A stretch of 5,484 nucleotides of DNA, taken from NCBI GenBank assembly GCA_007116755.1, contig SKHU01000045.1, positions 1 through 5,484 on the forward strand, given 5' to 3'. The position numbers and the translations under genes are program-made. The DNA comes from Alphaproteobacteria bacterium. Its GTDB lineage: Bacteria > Pseudomonadota > Alphaproteobacteria > Micavibrionales > CSBR16-224. Below the pieces are notes generated by a model that worked only from the letters and a program-made list of their open reading frames with translations, ran no database searches and had not been told where the DNA came from. Shown piece after piece: positions 1 through 5,484 of the stretch. How positions within the stretch are numbered: position 1 is the first letter of the stretch; each line of letters opens with the position of its first letter.

Positions 1-802
1 AGCCCAGCCGCCCTTCGGGAATCTGCAATGCGCCGCTTGCGGGATCAAATACCCGCCATGCGCCATCTTCAAAAATTTCCGCCCATGTTTCGGGGGTCAT
101 GCTGCGGGCGCTTTCCTCCAGAAAAATACCGTTCATCAGCCGCGCGGGAATACCCGCATGTTGCAGAATATAGACCTCCAGCGCCGCGCGGGAGGTCAGA
201 TAGGGGACGCGTTCGCGCAGCTGCACGAAACGCCCGTCCTTCGCGCCGCCCGCCTCCAGCATTTCATGAAGATGCGCGGCAAACGCCGTGCGGTTTCTGC
301 GTCCTGCTTTTTCGCGTATCTCTTCAATCGCGCTTTGCAGCACAAAATACTGCGTTTCGTTTTCCGCCTTTTCGCGAAAGGCTTTTGTGCCGAAAACCGG
401 ATAGGGTTTGTCGAATTGCGGGACGGCGCTGCTGTCCACGGCGGGGCGCGACTGGTATAAAATAGCACGGTAATAGACAATCTCCCGCGCGCGCGTATTC
501 TGTTTTGTCCAGACAGAGACGCGGTTGCCGGTTTCGGGGATATTTTCCGTGGTCAGGGCAAACCCCTCACTGACGAAATTTTCATCAACAATCGTGTAAT
601 GCGGCGAGGAATGCGGCAGATACAATTTGACGCGTGCGGGATTTGGCGTGCCGTTAAAGCCGATCTTCGCCTCGACATGCCAGCTTTGCACGGCGCGGTT
701 GGGCACAAGCGGAAAGTCCAGCACAAAAGCGCGATAGGCAAAAAGCGACGCACCTGTCAGAAACAGAACCAGTGTCAGGATGATGATTTCCGCCGTTCTC
801 AT
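1..802 (-). CDS. UUP1-type membrane protein, inactive transglutaminase-like domain (partial, C-terminus beyond left edge)
   Basis: Reading the minus strand from the ATG at 802 gives 267 uninterrupted codons that run off the left edge. Residues 5-23 form one hydrophobic helix with the N-terminus probably in the cytoplasm. About 240 residues of extracytoplasmic domain follow. Around 204-262 the pattern is transglutaminase-like: TSRAALEVYILQHAGIPARL, then ETWAEIFEDGAWRVFDPASG. The 'GIPAR', 'W-E-F' and 'W-FDP' elements are kept. The usual catalytic Cys (before the GIPAR helix) and His (the H of HAW, here ET-W) are absent, as expected for 'inactive transglutaminase fused to 7 TM helices' proteins. 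In that family a seven-helix membrane domain follows, and here it would lie off-window. The start codon overlaps the stop of the upstream lipoprotein gene (ATGA, 799-802), so translational coupling is likely. A function in peptide or amino-acid ligase processing is inferred from the family's usual neighbours. Confidence 0.85.
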   Translation of the reverse strand, partial: MRTAEIIILTLVLFLTGASLFAYRAFVLDFPLVPNRAVQSWHVEAKIGFNGTPNPARVKLYLPHSSPHYTIVDENFVSEGFALTTENIPETGNRVSVWTKQNTRAREIVYYRAILYQSRPAVDSSAVPQFDKPYPVFGTKAFREKAENETQYFVLQSAIEEIREKAGRRNRTAFAAHLHEMLEAGGAKDGRFVQLRERVPYLTSRAALEVYILQHAGIPARLMNGIFLEESARSMTPETWAEIFEDGAWRVFDPASGALQIPEGRLG

Positions 803-1389
803 GAGTCCGGTATCTGCCCGTTGCCGTTGACACAGCTTGGCGCATGGGTAAAGCGCTGCGCCGTATCAACCAGTATCCGCCCGTCCAGCATATTGCGTCC
901 GATCAGCACGGGCTGCGGCGCATGTTCGCGGTCGGCCAGATTGACCTCGCCGACAAAACGCTCCGTACCCAGACAGATGCTCATCTCAACAACAGGGCGG
1001 CGCACGGGCTCTTCTTCCGCAGCAATGCGAATCTGCGCCCAGCGTTTGACGGGCGCTTCGAATATTTCCTCCTTTTCGCCAAACATAACGCGGAACAGCA
1101 CATGTTCGGATTTATCCCGCTCGAAAACGCGGATGATCTCCGCATTCAGGGAAGTCATCGCCGTGCCGGAATCAAGCTTGGCCTCCAGCGGCGCGCGATG
1201 GCCGGCCAGTTTGATGTTCTCAAGAAATCCCATCACGGCGGGGGCAGGTTCTTCCGCTGCAACCTCTGCGGCTTCTTCCGTAATTTCCTCCTGCGGCGAC
1301 CGCCAATCGGTCAAAGCGGCGCAGCCGGACAGCAGAAAAACCGCCAGAATCAGTGGAAAAACTTTTATAAATGGGAAAATTCTGTGCAT
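799..1389 (-). CDS. Retropepsin-like 'Zn_protease' family (PF05618-type) lipoprotein
   Basis: This 196-residue protein opens with a type II signal peptide: basic residues R3 and K9, a hydrophobic stretch 10-20, and lipobox LLSGC with Cys23 as the predicted lipidated residue. A Glu/Ala/Pro-rich linker (about 32-52) tethers the folded domain. The domain (about 54-182) has the aspartic-protease-like motif AKLDSGTAMTSLNA, with D73-S74-G75 as the candidate catalytic triad, and a C-terminal signature IGRNMLDGRILVD at about 163-175. Both match the family once named putative ATP-dependent zinc protease, now viewed as retropepsin-like (RimB-type). No zinc motif is visible. Most family members are cytosolic or simple exported proteins, so the lipoprotein form puts this one at a membrane surface, probably periplasmic. 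The ATG at 1389 is the first start after an in-frame TGA. The RBS is weak (GGCGG). It is the first gene of a unit with the UUP1-type gene. Family assignment is firm; substrate is unknown. Confidence 0.9.
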   Translation of the reverse strand: MHRIFPFIKVFPLILAVFLLSGCAALTDWRSPQEEITEEAAEVAAEEPAPAVMGFLENIKLAGHRAPLEAKLDSGTAMTSLNAEIIRVFERDKSEHVLFRVMFGEKEEIFEAPVKRWAQIRIAAEEEPVRRPVVEMSICLGTERFVGEVNLADREHAPQPVLIGRNMLDGRILVDTAQRFTHAPSCVNGNGQIPDS

Positions 1390-1445
1390 CCGCCGCCGAT
1401 TTCACGTGTTTTTTAAATTATGTTTTTTGTTGTCTGCCGCCGCGC

Positions 1446-1474
1446 ACAATATAACAAAACCCCTGCAAGGTCAA
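1446..1474 (-). promoter_or_regulatory. Predicted sigma70-like promoter for the lipoprotein/UUP1 unit
   Basis: On the minus strand, TTGACC (1474-1469, 5 of 6 matches to the -35 consensus) is followed by a 17-nt spacer and TATTGT (1451-1446, 4 of 6 matches to the -10). Transcription would start near 1439, leaving a leader of about 50 nt before the ATG at 1389. Spacing and location are ideal. It is a sequence match only. Confidence 0.55.
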
Positions 1475-1506
1475 TTGCCGCCTCGGGCAAAGATCAAACA
1501 AAATAC

Positions 1507-1537
1507 TTGATTTTCACCTTCAAAGCCATTACATAAT
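1507..1537 (+). promoter_or_regulatory. Possible promoter for the acyltransferase gene
   Basis: TTGATT (1507-1512) is followed by TACATA at 17 nt (1530-1535) or CATAAT at 19 nt (1532-1537). Either arrangement would start transcription roughly 45-50 nt upstream of the ATG at 1592. A perfect TTGACA also occurs at 1558-1563, but at 17 nt it only faces TTGATA, which overlaps the ribosome-binding region, so it is the weaker candidate. The whole 1390-1591 gap is AT-rich and lies between divergent genes. Confidence 0.35.
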
Positions 1538-1591
1538 AAGACCTTCATAAACATATTTTGACAAAAGATTACGAAAGAGATTGATAGAGCT

Positions 1592-2791
1592 ATGGGCAAA
1601 GCAGCAGAAAACACCGCAAAGACAGTAGAAAAAACAGCAGAAAAGACAGCAACGGAAAAAACGCAAGAAACCGTTAAAACGCCGCGTTTTCAGGGGCTGA
1701 AGAATGCAGGCCGCACGGCCGTACAGGGCGTGCGCAACACGGCTTCACGTATTGGAAAGATTTTTTCGGCCGTCACGAAGAATCTGCGTGCCGCCGTGCG
1801 GATGGGAACGGGTCTGGCGCTGACACCTGCTCTGCTGGGTCTTGCCGCGTTTCAGGGTTTTGTCGTGCGTCCGCTGACGGGCAACCAGACGGCGATTCCC
1901 AATCTGATCTACCGCATCGGCAGCCGCCTGATCGGGCTGAAGGTCAAATTCAACAAAGCCTCCGCACCGGTCGTCAAAGACCGTCCGGTCTGGTATGTCG
2001 CCAACCATATTTCCAATGCGGATTTTCTGGCGCTGGGCGTGAAGCTGAACGGCACATTCGCCGGCAAGGGCGATATTATGAAATGGCCGGTCGTCTCGCA
2101 AATGGCACAGGCGATGAAATATATCGGGCTGCGCCGTTCCTCGCAATATAATGCGCAGTCGCGCGCCAAGCTGATCAAGAATTTCAATCAGGGGCAGAAT
2201 GCGATTATGTTCCCGGAAGGCACGACCTCGGACGGCTCGAAAATGCATCTGTTCCGCGCCGCGCTGCCCGGCCTGCTCTATGGTGACGAGGCGGTGGACA
2301 AATACGGCAAAGAGGTGACGCTGGACAAAGACGTTCTGGTACAGCCGGTTGCGATTAAAATCAAAAGCGTCAACGGCAAAGACCCGACGGGCAATGCCGA
2401 GCTGCGCGAGAAATACGCGATGTATCACGAGGAGAACATGCTCAAACGCATCTGGAAACGTATGCAGGTACGCGAGATCACGGTCGAGCTGACGGCGCTG
2501 CCGCCGCTGAACCCGAAGGATTTCAAGGATGCGAAAGAGTTGATGAACAAATCCGCGCAGGAGATCGCCACAATCGCCAGCCCCGGCCAGACCGTGTTTA
2601 AAAAGGCGGAAATTCCCGGACAGGCGCAGAAAACCGCGCAACCCGAACCCGCACCGGCGGCAAAAATCCCGCCCGTCACACCGGTTCAGCCCGTTGCGCC
2701 GGTAAAAAAACCGGCCAATAAACCGGCAAATGACGATGCGCAGAAAAAACGCAAAACCCCCGCAAAGAAACCGAAAGCCGGACGCGGCTGA
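1592..2791 (+). CDS. PlsC-family 1-acyl-glycerol-3-phosphate (lysophospholipid) acyltransferase with low-complexity tails
   Basis: The 399-residue protein has the PlsC/LPLAT acyltransferase blocks in order. Block I is ANHISNAD (His139 and Asp144 of HX4D, the catalytic pair). A block II-like region is FAGKGDIMKWPVVSQM (about 156-171). Block III is FPEGTTSDG (about 207-215, EGT for glycerophosphate binding). Block IV is VLVQPVAIKI (about 248-257). A hydrophobic segment at about 73-92 probably anchors it to the inner membrane. The family transfers an acyl chain to lysophosphatidate or a related lysolipid in phospholipid synthesis; the exact acceptor cannot be read from sequence. Two additions are unusual: a Lys/Thr/Glu/Ala-rich N-terminus (1-30, repeated KTAEKT-like units) and a Pro/Ala/Lys-rich basic tail (about 340-399). 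Typical PlsC proteins are nearer 240-270 residues. The start at 1592 has only weak purine-rich RBS sequence (GAAAGAG, TAGAG). It stands alone, convergent with uvrB. Confidence 0.93.
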   Translation: MGKAAENTAKTVEKTAEKTATEKTQETVKTPRFQGLKNAGRTAVQGVRNTASRIGKIFSAVTKNLRAAVRMGTGLALTPALLGLAAFQGFVVRPLTGNQTAIPNLIYRIGSRLIGLKVKFNKASAPVVKDRPVWYVANHISNADFLALGVKLNGTFAGKGDIMKWPVVSQMAQAMKYIGLRRSSQYNAQSRAKLIKNFNQGQNAIMFPEGTTSDGSKMHLFRAALPGLLYGDEAVDKYGKEVTLDKDVLVQPVAIKIKSVNGKDPTGNAELREKYAMYHEENMLKRIWKRMQVREITVELTALPPLNPKDFKDAKELMNKSAQEIATIASPGQTVFKKAEIPGQAQKTAQPEPAPAAKIPPVTPVQPVAPVKKPANKPANDDAQKKRKTPAKKPKAGRG

Positions 2792-2809
2792 TAACAAACT
2801 CTTTATACT

Positions 2810-2908
2810 GTCATCGCGAGCCGCAATCAGCGGCGTGGCCATCCAGAAAAGCGGCGAAAACCGGCAGTTTATAGATTGCCACGCTCCCTTAAGGTCGCTC
2901 GCAATGAC
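2810..2908. repeat. Imperfect ~99-bp inverted repeat, probable dispersed palindromic element
   Basis: The left arm starts GTCATCGCGAGC (2810-2821), with GCGTGGCCATC at 2833-2843. The right arm, read on the minus strand from 2908, starts GTCATTGCGAGC (2908-2897), with GCGTGGCAATC at 2884-2874. The blocks match 11/12 and 10/11, separated by diverged segments that differ by one base in length. The flanks also match (ATAC before each end). The arms could fold into one long hairpin with an internal loop near 2851-2865. Smaller palindromes lie within: GCCGC-AATCA-GCGGC (2820-2834) and CCTTAAGG (2887-2894). The GTCATTGCGAGC...GTGGCAATCT wording resembles dispersed intergenic repeats known in several bacterial genomes. 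It fills the gap between two convergent stop codons and could end transcription from both sides, although no T-run follows the stem. Confidence 0.72.
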
Positions 2909-2919
2909 GTATGCGAAGA

Positions 2920-4959
2920 TTAAAGGCCGAGATCGGCGTCTTCGAGGCGGCGGATTTCGTCGCGCAGTTTTGCGGCTTCTTCAAAATTGAGATCGGCGGC
3001 GGCGGCTTTCATCTGTTTTTCCAGTCCGCGGATATGTTTTTGCAGCGCCGCGCCCTCCAGTTTGAGAATTTCGCCGTCGATTTTCACCAGCGCGCCGCTT
3101 TCCTCTTTTTCCGCCATACTGGCGGCGATGGCTTTTTTCACGGTTTCCGGCGTGATGCCGTGTGCGGCGTTGTAATTCTGCTGTTTTTCGCGGCGGCGGG
3201 CGGTTTCCTCCAGCGCGGCTTTGATGCTTTTCGTGATGTTATCGGCGTAAAGAATCGCGCGTGCCTTGACATTGCGGGCGGCGCGGCCGATGGTCTGGAT
3301 CAGCGCGGTGCGGCTGCGGAGATAGCCTTCCTTATCCGCATCAAGAATGGCGACCAGCATACATTCGGGAATATCCAGCCCCTCGCGCAAAAGGTTGATG
3401 CCGATCAGCACGTCAATCTCGCCCAGCCGAAGCTCGCGGATAATTTCGATGCGCTCGAGCGTTTCGACATCCGAATGCATATAGCGCACCTTGATTCCGG
3501 CCTCGGCCATATATTCCGTCAAATCTTCGGCCATGCGTTTGGTCAGTGTTGTGACCAGCACGCGCCCACCCTTGCCGATCACCTCGCGGCATTCGGCCAT
3601 CAGATCATCCACCTGATTTTCAACAGGGCGCAGAATCACGGCGGGATCGACCAGCCCTGTCGGGCGGATCACCTGTTCGGTGAAAACGCCGCCCGTCTGT
3701 TCCAGCTCCCAATCCGCAGGCGTGGCGGAGACAAACACCGTCTGCGGCCGGATATCATCCCATTCCTCGAATTTCAGCGGGCGGTTGTCCATACAGGCCG
3801 GCAGGCGGAAACCGTATTCGGACAGGTTGGTCTTGCGGGCGCGGTCGCCGTTATACATGGCGCGCAGCTGCGGCACCATCACATGGCTTTCATCCACAAA
3901 AAGCAGTGCGTCTTCAGGGAGATATTCAAACAGGGTCGGCGGCGGCTCGCCCGGTGCGCGGCCGGTCAGATAGCGGGAGTAATTTTCAATCCCCGGGCAG
4001 ATGCCCGTGGCCTCCAGCATTTCGATATCAAATTGCGTGCGCTGGTCAAGGCGCTGCGCCTCCAGCATTTTGTCTGTGGCCTCGAATTCTTTGATGCGGG
4101 TTTTCAGGTCTTCCTTGATATATCTGATGGCCTGCTGCATCGTCGGTTTCGGTGTGACGTAATGGCTGTTGGCGTAAATCTTGACGCTGTCAAGTTCCTC
4201 CGTCTTTTTTCCGGTCAGCGGGTCGAAGGCGGTGATCGCCTCCAGCTCGTCGCCGAACAGCGAAAACCGCCACGCGCAATCTTCCATATGGGCGGGGAAA
4301 AGCTCGACACTGTCGCCGCGGACGCGGAATGTGCCGCGCGAAAAATCAATATCGTTTCTTTTATAATGCAGCGCCACCAGATTGCGGATAAACCCGTCGC
4401 GTTCCAGAATCTGTCCTTTTTTGACCGGAAACGCCATCGCCTGATAGGTTTCGACATCACCGATACCGTAAATGCAGGAGACGCTGGCGACGATGATACA
4501 GTCGCGCCGCTCTAGAATGGCGCGGGTGGCGGCGTGGCGCATACGGTCGATCTGCTCGTTGATCGCCGAATCTTTCTCGATATAGGTATCGGTTTTCGGA
4601 ATATAGGCTTCGGGCTGGTAATAATCGTAATAGGAGACAAAATATTCCACGGCGTTTTGCGGAAATAATCCCCGCATTTCGTGGTAAAGCTGCGCGGCCA
4701 GCGTTTTGTTCGGGGCAAGAATCAGGGCGGGGCGCTGCGTGCGCATAATAATCTGCGCCATGGTGAAAGTCTTGCCCGATCCCGTCACGCCCAGCAGCAC
4801 CTGATTTTTCTCGCCGCTCTCCAGCCCTGCAACCAGTTCGGCAATGGCCTGCGGCTGGTCGCCGGCGGGGGTGAATTCCGTTTCCATACGGAAAGGCAGA
4901 ATCGCGCCACCCGTACCGTCATAGGAGATTTCGGGGTCAAGCATGGTTTTTTTGATCAT
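2920..4959 (-). CDS. uvrB: UvrABC excinuclease subunit B
   Basis: UvrB is the damage-verifying helicase-like subunit of nucleotide excision repair. It is loaded by UvrA and then recruits UvrC for dual incision, in the cytoplasm. The 679-residue protein is complete. Walker A is GVTGSGKT (57-64, Lys63). The DNA-clamping beta-hairpin carries [12 protein letters not shown] (110-121). Motif II is DESH (356-359), SATP is at 411-414, TLTKRMAE at 471-478, and motif [11 protein letters not shown] at 555-563. The C-terminal UVR motif for UvrC contact lies at about 646-673. Length is normal for the family. The chosen ATG (4959) has GGGG 7 nt upstream, just after the stop of the preceding gene. The conserved family start ([11 protein letters not shown]) begins only at about residue 29, so the ATG of Met25 or Met6 could also be used, but neither has a better RBS. 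It follows the Rap1a/Tai-like gene by 12 bp and is probably co-transcribed. No GTTC-N7-GTTC-type LexA box is visible upstream. Confidence 0.99.
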   Translation of the reverse strand: MIKKTMLDPEISYDGTGGAILPFRMETEFTPAGDQPQAIAELVAGLESGEKNQVLLGVTGSGKTFTMAQIIMRTQRPALILAPNKTLAAQLYHEMRGLFPQNAVEYFVSYYDYYQPEAYIPKTDTYIEKDSAINEQIDRMRHAATRAILERRDCIIVASVSCIYGIGDVETYQAMAFPVKKGQILERDGFIRNLVALHYKRNDIDFSRGTFRVRGDSVELFPAHMEDCAWRFSLFGDELEAITAFDPLTGKKTEELDSVKIYANSHYVTPKPTMQQAIRYIKEDLKTRIKEFEATDKMLEAQRLDQRTQFDIEMLEATGICPGIENYSRYLTGRAPGEPPPTLFEYLPEDALLFVDESHVMVPQLRAMYNGDRARKTNLSEYGFRLPACMDNRPLKFEEWDDIRPQTVFVSATPADWELEQTGGVFTEQVIRPTGLVDPAVILRPVENQVDDLMAECREVIGKGGRVLVTTLTKRMAEDLTEYMAEAGIKVRYMHSDVETLERIEIIRELRLGEIDVLIGINLLREGLDIPECMLVAILDADKEGYLRSRTALIQTIGRAARNVKARAILYADNITKSIKAALEETARRREKQQNYNAAHGITPETVKKAIAASMAEKEESGALVKIDGEILKLEGAALQKHIRGLEKQMKAAAADLNFEEAAKLRDEIRRLEDADLGL

Positions 4960-4971
4960 GGCAAAACCCCG

Positions 4972-5355
4972 TCAGCGCCGCGCGCTGGCACGGCCGCGGC
5001 AGGGATAATAATGATTCAGCGCCATTGTCACGGCGGGGGAGGCGACAAACGCATCATTCTGCGGCTGCCGCTGCAGATAGGCAGTGACATGCATAATCAC
5101 ATCGCCGATCGATACGCCCTGCGGCAGGCAGAAATCCAGAGAAGGCGATGCCGTGCCCAGCGAACGCGCCAGATTATGATAATCAATAATGCCGGAAATA
5201 TAGGCCGCACAGATATGGATATCGTTATTGTTCTTGCTGGCGCATAGCCGCAGCAGGTCATAGGCGCTGAGCTGTGCCGCCTCCGCCTTTTTTACAAAAA
5301 AAGGTGTGGCGGTAAAAAACACCGCGCAAAGCAGAATAAGAGCCGTTTTCCTCAT
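4972..5355 (-). CDS. Secreted Rap1a/Tai-family-like small protein
   Basis: This 127-residue protein has a Sec signal peptide: R2 and K3, a hydrophobic core at 5-21, then an AEA|AQ cleavage site after about residue 26. The mature part of about 100 residues contains four cysteines (C38, C49, C76, C119). They sit in the layout of Rap1a/Tai domains: LLRLC, a spacer, then ICAAYISGIIDY; then CLPQGVSIGDVI; a helix ending in YLQRQPQN; and a terminal ALNHYYPC. Two disulfides and a periplasmic location are expected. The founding members are immunity proteins against type VI secretion amidase effectors. Similar domains are also widespread with no effector nearby, and none is seen here, so an immunity role is not supported. 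The ATG at 5355 has a good RBS (AGGGAAG, 4 nt spacing). uvrB follows after 12 bp. The basic C-terminus (RGRASARR) is unusual. Family call is from motif recall. Confidence 0.8.
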   Translation of the reverse strand: MRKTALILLCAVFFTATPFFVKKAEAAQLSAYDLLRLCASKNNNDIHICAAYISGIIDYHNLARSLGTASPSLDFCLPQGVSIGDVIMHVTAYLQRQPQNDAFVASPAVTMALNHYYPCRGRASARR

Positions 5356-5359
5356 TTTT

Positions 5360-5366
5360 CTTCCCT
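5360..5366 (-). promoter_or_regulatory. Ribosome binding site of the Rap1a/Tai-like gene
   Basis: AGGGAAG lies 4 nt upstream of the ATG at 5355 on the minus strand. It is the clearest Shine-Dalgarno sequence in front of any of the confident genes here and supports that start. A promoter for the Rap1a/Tai-uvrB unit must lie between here and the right edge. Only a weak candidate is seen: an extended -10-like TGATATGTT on the minus strand around 5388-5396. Confidence 0.6.
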
Positions 5367-5443
5367 ATAATCTCCGCGTCAAGGAGGAAAACATATCACG
5401 GTTTAAAGAATTTTTTAAGAAAGTTTTGGCAGGATAGTGCGCG

Positions 5444-5484
5444 ATGAAGAAAAGATTTTTTCAAGCAGGGCATTTTTCAAAAAG
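5444..5484 (+). CDS. Possible start of a plus-strand gene, cut by right edge (hypothetical)
   Basis: An ATG at 5444 opens 13 codons (MKKRFFQAGHFSK) that are still open at the window end. AGGA at 5431-5434 lies 9 nt upstream and could serve as the RBS. The basic, lysine-rich start is compatible with the n-region of an exported protein or with an ordinary cytosolic start. It would be divergent from the Rap1a/Tai-uvrB unit, with an AT-rich 88-bp gap between. The stretch is too short to identify or to be sure that it is coding. Confidence 0.3.
   Translation, partial: MKKRFFQAGHFSK

Noticed and set aside
599..1510. Long plus-strand frames across the lipoprotein/UUP1 genes (also 28-465 and 844-1416)
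   Set aside because: They are shadows of two well-supported minus-strand genes that have a signal peptide, family motifs and a promoter. The plus-strand products show none of these.
1558..1586. Perfect TTGACA at 1558 as the main -35 of the acyltransferase gene
   Set aside because: The -10 position at 17 nt reads TTGATA, a poor match, and it overlaps the ribosome-binding region, so a normal leader would not fit.
1745..2842. A 365-codon open frame on the minus strand opposite the acyltransferase gene
   Set aside because: It is antisense to a gene with all PlsC motifs, is Arg/Phe/His-rich without a domain pattern, and its start lies inside the palindromic repeat.
2730..2990. Small plus-strand frame that overlaps the acyltransferase end, the repeat and the uvrB end
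   Set aside because: It crosses the inverted repeat and two confident gene ends, and has no RBS or conserved pattern.
2911..4515. A 534-codon open frame on the plus strand opposite uvrB
   Set aside because: It lies fully antisense to a complete, motif-verified uvrB. Its composition (His/Phe/Arg/Gln-rich) is what the complement of a GC-biased coding strand produces, and it has no recognisable domain.
4972..5355. Type VI secretion immunity gene (with cognate effector)
   Set aside because: The domain resembles Rap1a/Tai, but no amidase effector or secretion gene is in the window and the neighbour is uvrB. An immunity function cannot be claimed.

Overview
The window looks like ordinary chromosome from a Gram-negative bacterium, most likely an alphaproteobacterium. 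The basis is moderate GC content, a lipoprotein with a clear lipobox, a Sec-exported four-cysteine Rap1a/Tai-type protein and an inner-membrane UUP1-type protein. Placement below class would be a guess. No phage, IS, CRISPR, tRNA or rRNA sequence is visible.

Layout from left to right. (1) Bases 1-1389, minus strand: two genes that overlap by 4 bp (ATGA). The first encodes a retropepsin-like 'Zn_protease' (PF05618-type) lipoprotein. The second is the N-terminal part of an 'inactive transglutaminase fused to 7 TM helices' (UUP1-type) protein that runs off the left edge. A good sigma70-like promoter for the pair lies at 1446-1474. In other genomes this pair is commonly followed by a RimK-like ATP-grasp ligase gene, which would lie outside this window. 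(2) Bases 1390-1591: an AT-rich divergent promoter region. (3) Bases 1592-2791, plus strand: a PlsC-family lysophospholipid acyltransferase with unusual low-complexity N- and C-terminal extensions. (4) Bases 2792-2919: a convergent intergenic gap almost filled by a ~99-bp imperfect inverted repeat that looks like a dispersed palindromic element. (5) Bases 2920-5355, minus strand: a two-gene unit in which a small secreted Rap1a/Tai-like protein precedes uvrB by 12 bp. (6) Bases 5356-5484: the leader of that unit, plus the possible start of a plus-strand gene cut by the right edge.

Functionally the window combines an envelope-associated processing or ligation module of unknown substrate, a membrane-lipid acyltransferase and a core nucleotide-excision-repair gene. 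The retropepsin-like/UUP1 pair is the closest thing to an under-described system here. It belongs to a known family association whose chemistry is still poorly defined. Nothing in the window clearly amounts to a wholly new system.
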